From Lachnospiraceae bacterium (GTDB lineage Bacteria > Bacillota > Clostridia > Lachnospirales > Lachnospiraceae), in contig JAFUKH010000032.1 in NCBI GenBank assembly GCA_017467845.1, positions 1 through 59,685 of the forward strand: a stretch of 59,685 bases of DNA. The letters run 5' to 3'. Both the position numbers and the translations under genes were made by a program. Below the pieces are notes generated by a model. It was not told the DNA's origin. It did no database searches and was given only the letters and a program-made list of their open reading frames with translations. The stretch's first letter is position 1; every line of letters begins with the position of its first letter. Of this stretch, positions 45,900 through 54,438 are shown one piece after another.

Positions 45900-46566
45900 T
45901 CAGAATATACCCCACATTTCGAACTGTTTTAATCATGCTTCCCGCATTTCCAAGCTTCTTTCTAAGGGTTTTAATATGCATATCCAAGGTTCTGGACTCA
46001 CCTTCGAAATCAGTTCCCCACACCCGGTCTAAAATCACCTTTCTGGTGGTCACGATTCCTGCATTGGTCATAAGAAGCTTTAAAAGCTCATATTCCTTAT
46101 AAGTAAGCTCGCACAGTTCCCCATCTACGGTAACACTGTGACGCTCTTTATCCAAAATCACTTTTCCGAAAACAAGAGCCATCTCCTTGGGTTCTGCCTT
46201 GCTCCTTCTGAGCATGGCTTTTACACGTGAAATCAACTCCATCACCCCAAAAGGCTTGGTAATATAATCATCTGCACCGATATCCAGCCCCTTTACCTTA
46301 TCAATTTCGGTTGCCTTGGCAGTCACCATGATAATGGGGATAAGCACCGTTTCTTTCCTACTGCGCAGCTTCTTGACAATGGACAATCCATCCTCATCCG
46401 GAAGCATAACATCCAGCAGAATCAAATCCGGCACCCTCTTGTCAAGCGCCTCATAAAAGGCTTTTGCATTGCCAAAGCCTTCCGTTTCGTAACCGGAGCC
46501 AGACAATGCAAAAGTTTCAATTTCCTGTATACTTTTATCATCCTCAACGACATAAATCAATGCCAT
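45883..46566 (-). CDS. PhoB/PhoP-like response regulator
   Basis: A 227-residue OmpR-family regulator: receiver domain with acid pocket VEDD (residues 7-10), phospho-acceptor Asp52 (LLDVMLPDEDG), Lys in KPFG, and a winged-helix C-terminal domain with LTYKEYELLKLL, RVWGTDFEGESRTLDMHIKTLRKKLG. It starts 15 bp after the symporter stop, so it is in the same operon. It would bind the 11-bp repeats at 48421-48460 upstream of the operon, closing a feedback loop. Confidence 0.9.
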   Translation of the reverse strand: MALIYVVEDDKSIQEIETFALSGSGYETEGFGNAKAFYEALDKRVPDLILLDVMLPDEDGLSIVKKLRSRKETVLIPIIMVTAKATEIDKVKGLDIGADDYITKPFGVMELISRVKAMLRRSKAEPKEMALVFGKVILDKERHSVTVDGELCELTYKEYELLKLLMTNAGIVTTRKVILDRVWGTDFEGESRTLDMHIKTLRKKLGNAGSMIKTVRNVGYILNEEKD

Positions 46567-46581
46567 AAAAGTTTCTTCCCT

Positions 46582-48357
46582 CTATTTCTGTGGTAATGCA
46601 TAAACTTTACGATATGAATCCACCATCTTGATAAATTCCGGATTATTCTCCTTCTTCAAGGACTTAATGTATGCATGGGTATCGAACTCATTCTCATGTA
46701 CCTCTAACAGACAAACTGCAATGTTGGAACAGTGGTCAGAAATACGCTCTAAGTTGGTACTTACATCTGACAGAATAAATCCAAGCTCGATGGTACACTT
46801 GCCCTCGCGGAGACGCTTAATATGTCTCTGCTTAATTTCATCACTAATACCATCAATCACCTCTTCCAAAGGCTCTACCTGCTTTGCCATCTCTAAATCA
46901 TCATTAGCAAAACAATCCATGGTAATCTGAATAATATCTGAAATTGCATTTCTATACTGCACCAGCTCTGCTGATGCTTCTTCAGAAAATGAAAGATTCT
47001 TCTCTGCCATCTCCTGTGCAGCCTCTTTCAAGTTGCGGGCATGATCGGAAATACGCTCAAAATCACCGATGCAGTGAAGTAACTCGGATACAACCTGGCT
47101 GTCCTTCTCAGATAAATTCTTAGAACTAACCTGCACCAGATAGGTTCCCAGACGGTCTTCAAAAACATCCACTTCCCGTTCTAAATCCACAACGCGCTGT
47201 GCCACTGTTTCATCATATTTATCCAGTAGAGGTAATGCAAGGGCAATCGCTTCCTGCGACAGCTTTGCCATCTCATCCGCAACCTTCTTACTCTGCTCAA
47301 TAGCGTAAGACGGCGTCTCTAAGAAACGAGAATCCAGCCAGCCAAGAACCTCATCCGTACGAGACTTAACCTTATCTTCCGGATCATCCTTAATAGTCTT
47401 GGTTGCAAGTGCAACAAGCCCCTTGGAGAATGGCAGTAAAATAATCGTAGCAAAGATGTTAAAACAACTATGCAGAGTTGCAATACCGGATGCAGTTGCA
47501 AGCTCAGACATAAACGGTAATTCCACTACTGCATTTACAATATAGAACACGGTCATAAAAATAATGGTACCGATAATATTAAAATACAAATGCACTAAAG
47601 AAGCACGCTTCGCGTTCTTATTAGCACCAATACTGGAAATCATTGCGGTTACACAAGTACCGATATTCTGTCCCATAATAATAGGGATAACAGAACTGTA
47701 ACCGATAGCACCACTTACCGCCAACGCCTGTAAAATTCCTACTGATGCAGATGATGACTGAATAATCGCAGTTAATATAAGACCTGCTAAAAGTCCTAAA
47801 ATAGGATTAGAGAACTTAACCAGCAAGCCGGTAAATGTAGGATCATCTGCCAAAGGCTCTACTGATGTACTCATGGTATCCATACCATACATTAAAATTG
47901 CAAAACCGATTAAAATCTCTGCAATATTACGATGTTTTTCTTTCTTAGAAAACATGATAATGATGATACCGATAAGTGCCATAATCGGTGAAAAGTTGGT
48001 AGGCTTACATAATTTTAATAAAAATGCCGTGCCTTCAATTTCCGCCAAGCTTAAAATCCAAGCAGTCATTGTGGTACCAATATTGGCACCCATGATGATA
48101 CCGACAGCCTGAGACAATTTCATAATACCTGAGTTAACAAAACCTACAACCATAACCGTGGTTGCTGAAGATGACTGGATTACTGCTGTAACGCCGGCAC
48201 CTACCAATACCGCTTTAATAGGATTTCCGGCTAACTTTTCCAGAATTTTTTCCAATTTTCCACCGGATGCCGCTGCTAATCCATCACCCAGCATGTTCAT
48301 TCCATATAGGAACAGCGCCACACCGCCCAACATGGCTATCCATCCAAAAATATCCAT
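46582..48357 (-). CDS. Na/Pi symporter with PhoU-like domain
   Basis: A 591-residue NptA/YjbB-type sodium-phosphate cotransporter. Two inverted membrane repeats carry the signatures GAGVTAVIQSSSATTVMVVGFVN and GLILTAIIQSSSASVGILQAL (the QSSSA motif in each), with about eight to nine helices to residue 320. The C-terminal 250 residues are a cytoplasmic PhoU-like helical domain (SELLHCIGDFERISDHARN; DVSTNLERISDHCSNIAV). First gene of the phosphate operon and preceded by PhoP-box-like repeats, so induction under phosphate limitation is inferred. Confidence 0.92.
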   Translation of the reverse strand: MDIFGWIAMLGGVALFLYGMNMLGDGLAAASGGKLEKILEKLAGNPIKAVLVGAGVTAVIQSSSATTVMVVGFVNSGIMKLSQAVGIIMGANIGTTMTAWILSLAEIEGTAFLLKLCKPTNFSPIMALIGIIIIMFSKKEKHRNIAEILIGFAILMYGMDTMSTSVEPLADDPTFTGLLVKFSNPILGLLAGLILTAIIQSSSASVGILQALAVSGAIGYSSVIPIIMGQNIGTCVTAMISSIGANKNAKRASLVHLYFNIIGTIIFMTVFYIVNAVVELPFMSELATASGIATLHSCFNIFATIILLPFSKGLVALATKTIKDDPEDKVKSRTDEVLGWLDSRFLETPSYAIEQSKKVADEMAKLSQEAIALALPLLDKYDETVAQRVVDLEREVDVFEDRLGTYLVQVSSKNLSEKDSQVVSELLHCIGDFERISDHARNLKEAAQEMAEKNLSFSEEASAELVQYRNAISDIIQITMDCFANDDLEMAKQVEPLEEVIDGISDEIKQRHIKRLREGKCTIELGFILSDVSTNLERISDHCSNIAVCLLEVHENEFDTHAYIKSLKKENNPEFIKMVDSYRKVYALPQK

Positions 48358-48404
48358 TTCTCTTACCGTACCTTTCCTTCATACGAATCAAAATTTACAC
48401 CCCT

Positions 48405-48460
48405 ATCATATCTTACGAATGTAAAATCTATAATCAACGAAATGTAAAATCTAAGTAAAA
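48405..48460 (-). promoter_or_regulatory. PhoP-box-like direct repeats and -10 of the phosphate operon
   Basis: Minus strand: TTTACT, N5, TTTACA, N5, TTGATT, N6, TTTACA, then TATGAT (48405-48410). Plus-strand GTAAAA begins at 48455, 48444 and 48421. The spacing of 5-6 nt is that of Bacillus PhoP boxes (TTHAYA-N5), placed where the -35 should be. Confidence 0.5.
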
Positions 48461-48470
48461 TCATTTTACA

Positions 48471-48995
48471 TTATAACGCATTTAGGATTCCGTCTGCAAT
48501 AGCCTGTGCAATTTCCTCAAAACGGTCATCAAACAGCCTATTATCCGCATCATTATTAATAAATCCTACTTCCACCAAAACCGCAGGCATATTTGTCCTG
48601 CGAAGTACCGCCAGATTTTGTCTTACATTGACTCCTAGGTTCACAAAGCCAATCTGCTCCAGCTCCGCATTAATGGAATAAGCCATATTGGCAGCTGCGC
48701 CATAGGGATAATACACCAAACTTTCCACTCCGGTATACTGATTAGGGATGGGACTGGAATTGCGGTGAATGGATATAAAATATTCCGCACCAATCCTGTT
48801 TGCATCCAACGCCTTCTCCGTAGGTGTTTCATAAATGTCCGTTGTTCTGGAATAATACACGTCCACACCATTTCTTTCCAGAATCTCTCCCACTGCCATG
48901 GTAAGTGCCAGGGCATCATCCTTCTCCTGTCTTCCCTGATATACTGCTCCCGGGTTATCGCCTCCATGGCCGGCATCTAAAACTATAAGCGCCAT
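48471..48995 (-). CDS. N-acetylmuramoyl-L-alanine amidase (Amidase_3, CwlD-like)
   Basis: A 174-residue zinc amidase: LDAGHGGDNPG (zinc His), the ligand Glu equivalent near QGRQEKDDALAL, ISIHRNSSP (second zinc His), and LVEVGFINNDADNRL with the catalytic Glu. It cleaves the lactyl-amide between MurNAc and L-Ala. The start at 48995 has GAGG 6 nt upstream and leaves no signal peptide, so either export is unusual or lysis is needed; CwlD-like spore amidases normally have a signal. It stands alone behind a terminator. Confidence 0.88.
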   Translation of the reverse strand: MALIVLDAGHGGDNPGAVYQGRQEKDDALALTMAVGEILERNGVDVYYSRTTDIYETPTEKALDANRIGAEYFISIHRNSSPIPNQYTGVESLVYYPYGAAANMAYSINAELEQIGFVNLGVNVRQNLAVLRRTNMPAVLVEVGFINNDADNRLFDDRFEEIAQAIADGILNAL

Positions 48996-49008
48996 ATTTG
49001 TCCTCACA

Positions 49009-49042
49009 AAAAATTTGCTCTCATATTACTATATGAGAGCAA
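49009..49042 (-). terminator. Terminator of the DUF6056-like gene
   Basis: A 12-bp perfect stem, TTGCTCTCATAT/ATATGAGAGCAA, with a 4-nt loop, followed on the minus strand by ATTTTTTG. Confidence 0.9.
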
Positions 49043-49067
49043 TCTTCAAAACGTCCGATATTCGTTC

Positions 49068-50621
49068 TTAATCCCTTAATTCTATAATGGCATCCTTTTC
49101 ATACCATCTTGCCAAAAGACCACTTAACTCGCCGGATTCCAATACCGACTTTTCTGTCTCAGTATTTATCCATAATGGATATACTTCTATGGAATATGGT
49201 TCTACATAAACTACTTTATCCGGATTATTTTTATATTCATTCAATCTTACCAGATACTCCTGATAATAGCTTTCTCCATAGCCGGTAGCAATCACATCAT
49301 AGGCACCATAAGAAACAAAGGTTGCCTTTTTCTCAACAAAATCCAAATTCATGAATGAAACAACAAAAATAATGGCAGATAACACTAAAACACTTGTCCA
49401 CATCCATACATTCTTACCATGAACAGGAACTATATACCTTACTACCTTAAACTTCTTTTCCAGCCATCCAAGCACATATATCTCACACAGAATAATTCCC
49501 ATTAAGAGAAACATCTTGCATATATTCTGATTTCGCGCCAAAGGCTCACTTCCCCCAAACGCATAAAAACCCGGAGCAAATAAAGAAGCATATAAACAAT
49601 ACATTCCCACAACAAAAATCAGCGGATAATAAAACTTAAATGTACATTTACTTACAGCCTTCAAAATAACAGGAATAAGAATAATCAGCAAAATCCATAC
49701 AAAAATGTCCAGCCACTCCACCGCTTGGGATGCTGAATATTCAAAGCAACGTAATATGGTCTCCCATACCGTTCCTTTCTCAAAATATGACTGACGTACT
49801 GCGTTACCGGGAGCTAACACATTCATAACGAATCCCACTTCCGAGATGACAAAGGGAATCAAATACAAAAGATATTTTTTATTTTTACACCTTTTCCATA
49901 ACACAAGGGACATTATCAGAAAAAGCACAAAGCATTCCGCATTCAACAAAGCAGTGGAAAAATTGGCTCCCGATGCAATAAATCCCATCACGGTTGTCAC
50001 TATGGTATATCCTACCGTCTTTTTATGATTTCCACCATTAATTGCCATTAACAACAATACAGACAATCCAATCGATATTATTGCAAAGCCCTGCATAAAA
50101 ACATAATGAACCGCACCATTGTACCAATACAGCCCCGATGCCGGTGTATGCATAAAGGTAAATTGCACCAAAGATGCAATGCAGGAAACGCTAAAATATG
50201 TATAAAAATCAAAGCGAAGTCCCTTTCTGAGCAATACATAAAAGAGAAAAAATGTTGAAATACAAGTCATGCCAATCATCATATACGGCACCACAGCAGC
50301 ATATTGCTCCCCGAACACAATAGGTGACAATGCAAAAAAGAAAATAGAAGAATACGTTCCCTGCCATGATTTATAAAAATCCTGCACAACATATAAAGCT
50401 GAATCCAATACTGAAAAAATATTGTGAGAATCCGCCCATGCACAATGCGGCCAATATGCAAACCAATAGCAGTCCCCTGCAATATGATTATATTTTGCTA
50501 TATATAATAACGGAATCATCAAGATAAGAAAAAACTGGAATATTAATCCACAGAACGCTCTTCTGGTGAATAATTCCTTCTCTATTTCTCGTTTTAGTCG
50601 CTTTAAACGTTCCATGGACAT
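49068..50621 (-). CDS. Multi-pass membrane protein (DUF6056-like)
   Basis: 517 residues with about ten to eleven hydrophobic segments, after a Lys/Arg-rich cytoplasmic start. The first loop (GDCYWFAYWPHCAW) and the periplasmic FMHTPASGLYWYNGAVHYVFMQG and APGNAVRQ resemble DUF6056 proteins, thought to be GT-C-type glycosyltransferases or polymer-modifying enzymes on the cell surface. I cannot name a substrate. A soluble C-terminal part of about 80 residues faces outside. Codon use is AT-richer than neighbours and it has its own promoter and terminator, as an independently acquired gene would. Confidence 0.6.
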   Translation of the reverse strand: MSMERLKRLKREIEKELFTRRAFCGLIFQFFLILMIPLLYIAKYNHIAGDCYWFAYWPHCAWADSHNIFSVLDSALYVVQDFYKSWQGTYSSIFFFALSPIVFGEQYAAVVPYMMIGMTCISTFFLFYVLLRKGLRFDFYTYFSVSCIASLVQFTFMHTPASGLYWYNGAVHYVFMQGFAIISIGLSVLLLMAINGGNHKKTVGYTIVTTVMGFIASGANFSTALLNAECFVLFLIMSLVLWKRCKNKKYLLYLIPFVISEVGFVMNVLAPGNAVRQSYFEKGTVWETILRCFEYSASQAVEWLDIFVWILLIILIPVILKAVSKCTFKFYYPLIFVVGMYCLYASLFAPGFYAFGGSEPLARNQNICKMFLLMGIILCEIYVLGWLEKKFKVVRYIVPVHGKNVWMWTSVLVLSAIIFVVSFMNLDFVEKKATFVSYGAYDVIATGYGESYYQEYLVRLNEYKNNPDKVVYVEPYSIEVYPLWINTETEKSVLESGELSGLLARWYEKDAIIELRD

Positions 50622-50663
50622 ATGCTCCTTTGTATGTATTCTAATTTGTCACATTTTTACCCT

Positions 50664-50692
50664 ACTTTATCTCACTTTTTGCCAATGGTCAA
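50664..50692 (-). promoter_or_regulatory. Promoter of the DUF6056-like gene
   Basis: Minus strand: -35 TTGACC (50687-50692), 17-bp spacer, -10 TAAAGT (50664-50669), about 40 nt upstream of the ATG. Confidence 0.6.
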
Positions 50693-50720
50693 TATAAAAG
50701 ACTCTGTTTTTATCTGCAAA

Positions 50721-51002
50721 TCAACATTCCGTCTTCCTTTTGTCAAAATCAAACAAATTCCTCACCAGCTCATACATCCCTGTGGATGCCAGACCGCTGA
50801 TCATTCCCTCTAAAATAACTTGAGGCGTGATACCACCGGACATATTTATGATGATTGCAAGTACCACTCCCGTGCAAAGTGCCGCCAGAGGAATATATTT
50901 GTTTGGAAACCTTGTAAAAGCTGTTTTCAGCGCATACCCTGCCACCAGACAGATTCCTAAAATAATGGGATCCACAAGCTCTAGTAAAAATGATAAATCC
51001 AT
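50721..51002 (-). CDS. Holin-like small membrane protein
   Basis: 93 residues, three predicted helices (about 9-29, 38-55, 62-80) and a charged C-terminal tail FDFDKRKTEC. The pattern LELVDPIILGICLVAGYALK, NKYIPLAALCTGVVLA, GISGLASTGMYELVRNL resembles phage holins of the Phage_holin_5_2 type. No endolysin or other phage gene is adjacent, so it is either a phage relic or a host protein adapted to another use. AAGGAG is 9 nt upstream of the ATG. Confidence 0.65.
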   Translation of the reverse strand: MDLSFLLELVDPIILGICLVAGYALKTAFTRFPNKYIPLAALCTGVVLAIIINMSGGITPQVILEGMISGLASTGMYELVRNLFDFDKRKTEC

Positions 51003-51016
51003 ACGTTCTTCTCCTT

Positions 51017-51038
51017 ATTTATGTACTTCTACATAAAT
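51017..51038. repeat. Short inverted repeat before the holin-like gene
   Basis: ATTTATGTA and TACATAAAT around a 4-nt loop, just upstream of its ribosome site. A possible leader hairpin; a second one (GATGAGTC/GACTCATC) lies near 51082-51100. Confidence 0.4.
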
Positions 51039-51187
51039 ATGCAGACTGAACCTATTTCATCCACGCATCAGCCTCAAAATTTGATGAGTCCATGACTCAT
51101 CATGCAACTCGCGAATAAACTTCCATGCCTCATTTGCAGGAGATTTGGCGCAGACCTTGGACCTAGGTACAATGTCCCCTCTACTTC

Positions 51188-51235
51188 CAGCACGAAAAAA
51201 AGAGTAGGTCATCGACCTACTCTTTCCGTGCTATA
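51188..51235 (-). terminator. tRNA-Leu terminator
   Basis: AAAGAGTAGGTC and GACCTACTCTTT form a 12-bp stem with a 3-nt loop; on the minus strand seven T follow. It begins within 5 nt of the tRNA 3' end. Confidence 0.85.
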
Positions 51236-51236
51236 C

Positions 51237-51319
51237 TGCAGGAGATGGGACTTGAACCCACACGTAGTCACCTACGTCAGATTTTGAGTCTGATGCGTCT
51301 GCCATTCCGCCACTCCTGC
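51237..51319 (-). tRNA. tRNA-Leu (anticodon CAA)
   Basis: Minus strand: GCAGGAG/CTCCTGC acceptor stem with discriminator A; anticodon stem TCAGA/TCTGA around CTCAAAA, anticodon CAA for TTG. A long variable arm (GTAGGTGACTAC), typical of class II Leu tRNAs, and T-arm GGGTTCAAGTCCC. 83 nt; no encoded CCA. Confidence 0.96.
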
Positions 51320-51346
51320 GTGTTGCCATTCCTAACAACGAATTAT

Positions 51347-51375
51347 ATTTTAGCATATCATCTCTGGAATAGCAA
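51347..51375 (-). promoter_or_regulatory. Promoter of tRNA-Leu
   Basis: Minus strand: -35 TTGCTA (51370-51375), 17-bp spacer, extended -10 TGCTAAAAT (hexamer TAAAAT at 51347-51352). Confidence 0.6.
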
Positions 51376-51409
51376 GGTGTTTTTTCTATTTTTAATACAA
51401 TTCAGATTA

Positions 51410-52462
51410 TTAAATGTATTTCATCTCGATTTCCACATCATTACCGGATACATGTACCTGTGCAACACTGCCACACACCAGAGGCATCATCGGCGACTTG
51501 TGACCGATGTCTAAATCAAAAATCACAGGAACATCGTATTTTGATGCTACCGGAAGTACTGCCTGATAAGCATCCAGTCCAAACATAGGCTCATCATTCA
51601 ATGCGCGTCCGAATAAGAATCCTTTCGTGTATTTAAACCAGCCTGCCTGCTCCATCTGCCACATGGCACGACGAATAGAAAAAGTATTTAAATCACATGC
51701 TTCCAAAAACCAAATAATTCCGTCCTCTTTGTAACGCTCAATAAACTCTGTGGTCTTATCAAATCTGGTGCCGAGCAGATTTACCAGACAATCCATACAA
51801 CCGCCCAAAAGACGTCCTTTCATGGAAATCTGCTGTTCTCCCTCTCTGGCATCCTCAGTAAACACGCCACCCACGTATGTTTTTAAGATACGGGGCTCCG
51901 TAGCATTTATGGTAGCCAGCGGATTCTCTTCATTTTTCAGAGACTCCTTCTCCCACTTATCGTATCCCTTCATCGTACGCTTCGAACCCGTCAATAACTT
52001 ATAGGAATCCTCAATAGAAGGATGCAAAGGCTCCATTCCGAAAGCCGCTGCACATGGACCATAGATACTTGCTGTATCGCAAAGGGTCGTCAATAAATAT
52101 ATCAGATTGGTATTGTCCGAATACCCCATGTACCACTTAGGCTCTGCCTTCGCAATACTTTCAAAATCCACGTACTCCAGGATTTCGCACATCAGCTCCC
52201 CGCCACCGCAGGAAACAAGTACATCACTTTCCTCCGATAAAAAGCTTTCATTCACTTCTTTACCGCATTCTTCAGGAGTATTACTGATTCCCACACCCTC
52301 CATAGCGTAGCAGTTAGGACCGAGCACATAACGATAACCTCGCTCCTCCCATCTTTTCAGCCCATTATCAAAGGCACTTCTATATGGTTCAAAAGCACAT
52401 CCGAAGGATGGTGCCAAAAAGCCCACACATCCTCCCGGTTGTAAGTCTTTGGGATAACGCAT
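51410..52462 (-). CDS. S66-family LD-carboxypeptidase/MccF-like peptidase
   Basis: 350-residue S66 serine peptidase. Catalytic Ser115 in GYSDNTN, Glu in FLEACDLNTFSIRRA, His in DIGHKSPMMPL; the N-terminal domain has VGFLAPSFGC and LVSCGGGELM. The family splits into LD-carboxypeptidases that trim peptidoglycan tetrapeptides and MccF-type enzymes that inactivate microcin C; sequence alone does not decide. It starts by sharing one base with the lysA stop (TAATG), so the two are coupled; the link to diaminopimelate metabolism favours a wall-recycling role. Confidence 0.85.
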   Translation of the reverse strand: MRYPKDLQPGGCVGFLAPSFGCAFEPYRSAFDNGLKRWEERGYRYVLGPNCYAMEGVGISNTPEECGKEVNESFLSEESDVLVSCGGGELMCEILEYVDFESIAKAEPKWYMGYSDNTNLIYLLTTLCDTASIYGPCAAAFGMEPLHPSIEDSYKLLTGSKRTMKGYDKWEKESLKNEENPLATINATEPRILKTYVGGVFTEDAREGEQQISMKGRLLGGCMDCLVNLLGTRFDKTTEFIERYKEDGIIWFLEACDLNTFSIRRAMWQMEQAGWFKYTKGFLFGRALNDEPMFGLDAYQAVLPVASKYDVPVIFDLDIGHKSPMMPLVCGSVAQVHVSGNDVEIEMKYI

Positions 52463-53739
52463 TAGTTTCCTCCAAACATTTTGTCATAAATATCAAACTG
52501 ATCAAAGGTAGCAAAGTAATCCTTTGGAGTTTCTGCACGACGAATGAGCTGTACACTGCCGTCTTCTTTTAATAAAAGCTCCGCAGATTTAAGCTTACCA
52601 TTATAATTATAGCCCATGGCAAAACCATGTGCTCCGGTATCATGAATAGCCATATAATCACCAATTTCGATCTCAGGCAACATTCTGTCAATGGCGAACT
52701 TATCATTATTCTCGCAGAGAGAACCAGTTACATCATACATATGGTCACATGGTGCATCTTCCTTGCCGAGCACCGTAATATGATGATATGCACCATACAT
52801 TGCAGGACGCATTAAGTTTACGGCACAAGCATCCACACCGATGTACTCCTTATGAGTATGCTTCTCATGAAGTACCTTGGTTACCAAATGTCCATAAGGT
52901 GCCATCATAAAACGTCCAAGCTCAGTATAGATTGCAACATCTCCCATTCCTGCCGGAACTAAGATTTCCTCAAATGCCTTACGCACGCCCTCACCGATAA
53001 CTCTGATATCGTTTGGCTCCTGATCCGGCTTGTAAGGGATACCAATACCACCGGAAAGGTTTATAAAGGTAATATGGGCACCGGTCTCTTCCTTCAGCTT
53101 TACTGCGGTTTCAAACAAGGTTCTTGCTAAGGTTGGATAGTATTCATTTGTTACGGTGTTACTTGCAAGGAATGCGTGAATACCGAAGTTCTCTACCCCC
53201 TTTGCCTTCATAATCTTATATCCTTCGAAAAGCTGCTCAGTAGTAAAACCATACTTTGCATCCCCCGGGTTATCCATGATGTTATTACTGATAGAGAAAT
53301 ATCCTCCCGGATTATAACGACAGCTTAAGGTCTTCGGAAGATAACCGATCGTCTTCTCCAGAAAATCAATATGAGTGAAATCATCCAAGTTGATCGTTGC
53401 ACCGATTTCAGCCGCATATACAAACTCTTCCGCAGGCGTGTCGTTGGAAGAAAACATAATATCCTCCCCCTTACATCCCATGGCATTTGCAAGCATCAGC
53501 TCCGTCATGGAAGAACAATCACAACCACAACCGTAGTCTCTCAGAATATCAATCAAATATGGATTAGGAGTTGCCTTAACCGCAAAATACTCCTTATATC
53601 CCTTATTCCATGCGAAAGCCTCTTTCAGTGCCTGCGCATTAGCACGAATGCCCTTTTCATCATAAATATGAAATGGTGTAGGATATGCTTTCACAATCTC
53701 CTCTATCATCTCCTTAGTAACAAAAGCCTCTTTTTTCAT
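52462..53739 (-). CDS. lysA: Diaminopimelate decarboxylase family (LysA-like)
   Basis: PLP-dependent alanine-racemase-fold decarboxylase of 425 residues, probably meso-DAP to lysine, the last step of lysine synthesis. FAVKATPNP carries the PLP Lys55; HAFLASNTV, the glycine-rich NLSGGIGIP, and C-terminal DVTGSLCENND (with the active-site Cys) and YMAIHDTGAHGFAMGYNYNG. It belongs to the divergent DAP decarboxylase group common in Clostridia; an arginine or ornithine decarboxylase is less likely given the GSLCENND motif. It stands 17 bp from ung and overlaps the S66 gene. Confidence 0.88.
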   Translation of the reverse strand: MKKEAFVTKEMIEEIVKAYPTPFHIYDEKGIRANAQALKEAFAWNKGYKEYFAVKATPNPYLIDILRDYGCGCDCSSMTELMLANAMGCKGEDIMFSSNDTPAEEFVYAAEIGATINLDDFTHIDFLEKTIGYLPKTLSCRYNPGGYFSISNNIMDNPGDAKYGFTTEQLFEGYKIMKAKGVENFGIHAFLASNTVTNEYYPTLARTLFETAVKLKEETGAHITFINLSGGIGIPYKPDQEPNDIRVIGEGVRKAFEEILVPAGMGDVAIYTELGRFMMAPYGHLVTKVLHEKHTHKEYIGVDACAVNLMRPAMYGAYHHITVLGKEDAPCDHMYDVTGSLCENNDKFAIDRMLPEIEIGDYMAIHDTGAHGFAMGYNYNGKLKSAELLLKEDGSVQLIRRAETPKDYFATFDQFDIYDKMFGGN

Positions 53740-53756
53740 AATAACTCCTCTTCTCC

Positions 53757-54431
53757 TTATATATCCTCAATCTGCCAGTCTATAGGCTCTACTCCACCAG
53801 CCTGCAGAAAATTATTCGTCTTGCTGAAAGGTTTACTTCCAAAAAATCCTCTGTACGCAGACAATGGACTTGGATGGGGTGCCTCCAACACAAGATGCTT
53901 TGGATTATTCAGCATACTCTTTTTTATCTGGGCAGGTCTTCCCCATAAAATAAAAACAATGGGTCTGTCCTGCTCATTTAATGCCTTAATTGCAGCATCC
54001 GTAAACTGCTCCCAACCTTTCCCCTGATGGGAACCTGCCATATGAGCACGCACGGTAAGTACTGTGTTAAGCATGAGAACGCCCTGCTGTGCCCATTTCA
54101 CCAAATATCCATGATTAGGAATCTTACAACCCAAATCATCCTGAAGCTCCTTATAAATATTTACCAAAGAAGGCGGTGCCTCTACCGGAGGCTTCACTGA
54201 AAAGCATAAGCCGTGAGCCTGTCCTTCTCCGTGATACGGATCCTGTCCGATGATGACCACCTTTACCTTGCTCAAAGGGGTAAGATGAAATGCTGTAAAT
54301 ATATCATCCGCAGGTGGGAATACTTTTGTAGTATTATACTCATTTTTTACAAATTCAAATAATTTGGCATAGTACGGCTTGCGAAATTCCGGATTAAGCA
54401 CATCCAGCCAATCATTAGTAATCATTGCCAT
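53757..54431 (-). CDS. ung: Uracil-DNA glycosylase
   Basis: Removes uracil from DNA, the first step of base excision repair. 224 residues. Catalytic GQDPYHGEGQAHGLCFSV with Asp and the Tyr of the uracil pocket, VLMLNTVLTVR, LWGRPAQIKK and the minor-groove loop HPSPLSAYRGFFG. The start at 54431 lies 8 nt after the hisF stop; the longer frame from 54467 would overlap hisF by 29 bases. A canonical Shine-Dalgarno is missing, so coupling with hisF is likely. Confidence 0.95.
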   Translation of the reverse strand: MAMITNDWLDVLNPEFRKPYYAKLFEFVKNEYNTTKVFPPADDIFTAFHLTPLSKVKVVIIGQDPYHGEGQAHGLCFSVKPPVEAPPSLVNIYKELQDDLGCKIPNHGYLVKWAQQGVLMLNTVLTVRAHMAGSHQGKGWEQFTDAAIKALNEQDRPIVFILWGRPAQIKKSMLNNPKHLVLEAPHPSPLSAYRGFFGSKPFSKTNNFLQAGGVEPIDWQIEDI

Positions 54432-54438
54432 ATCGTTC

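Noticed and set aside
51058-51103. Hammerhead-like ribozyme near CTGATG and GATGAGTC
   Set aside because: The CUGANGA and GAAA core is not present in the right order.
51102-51287. 61-codon plus-strand frame
   Set aside because: It crosses the tRNA-Leu terminator and the antisense of the tRNA; no ribosome site.
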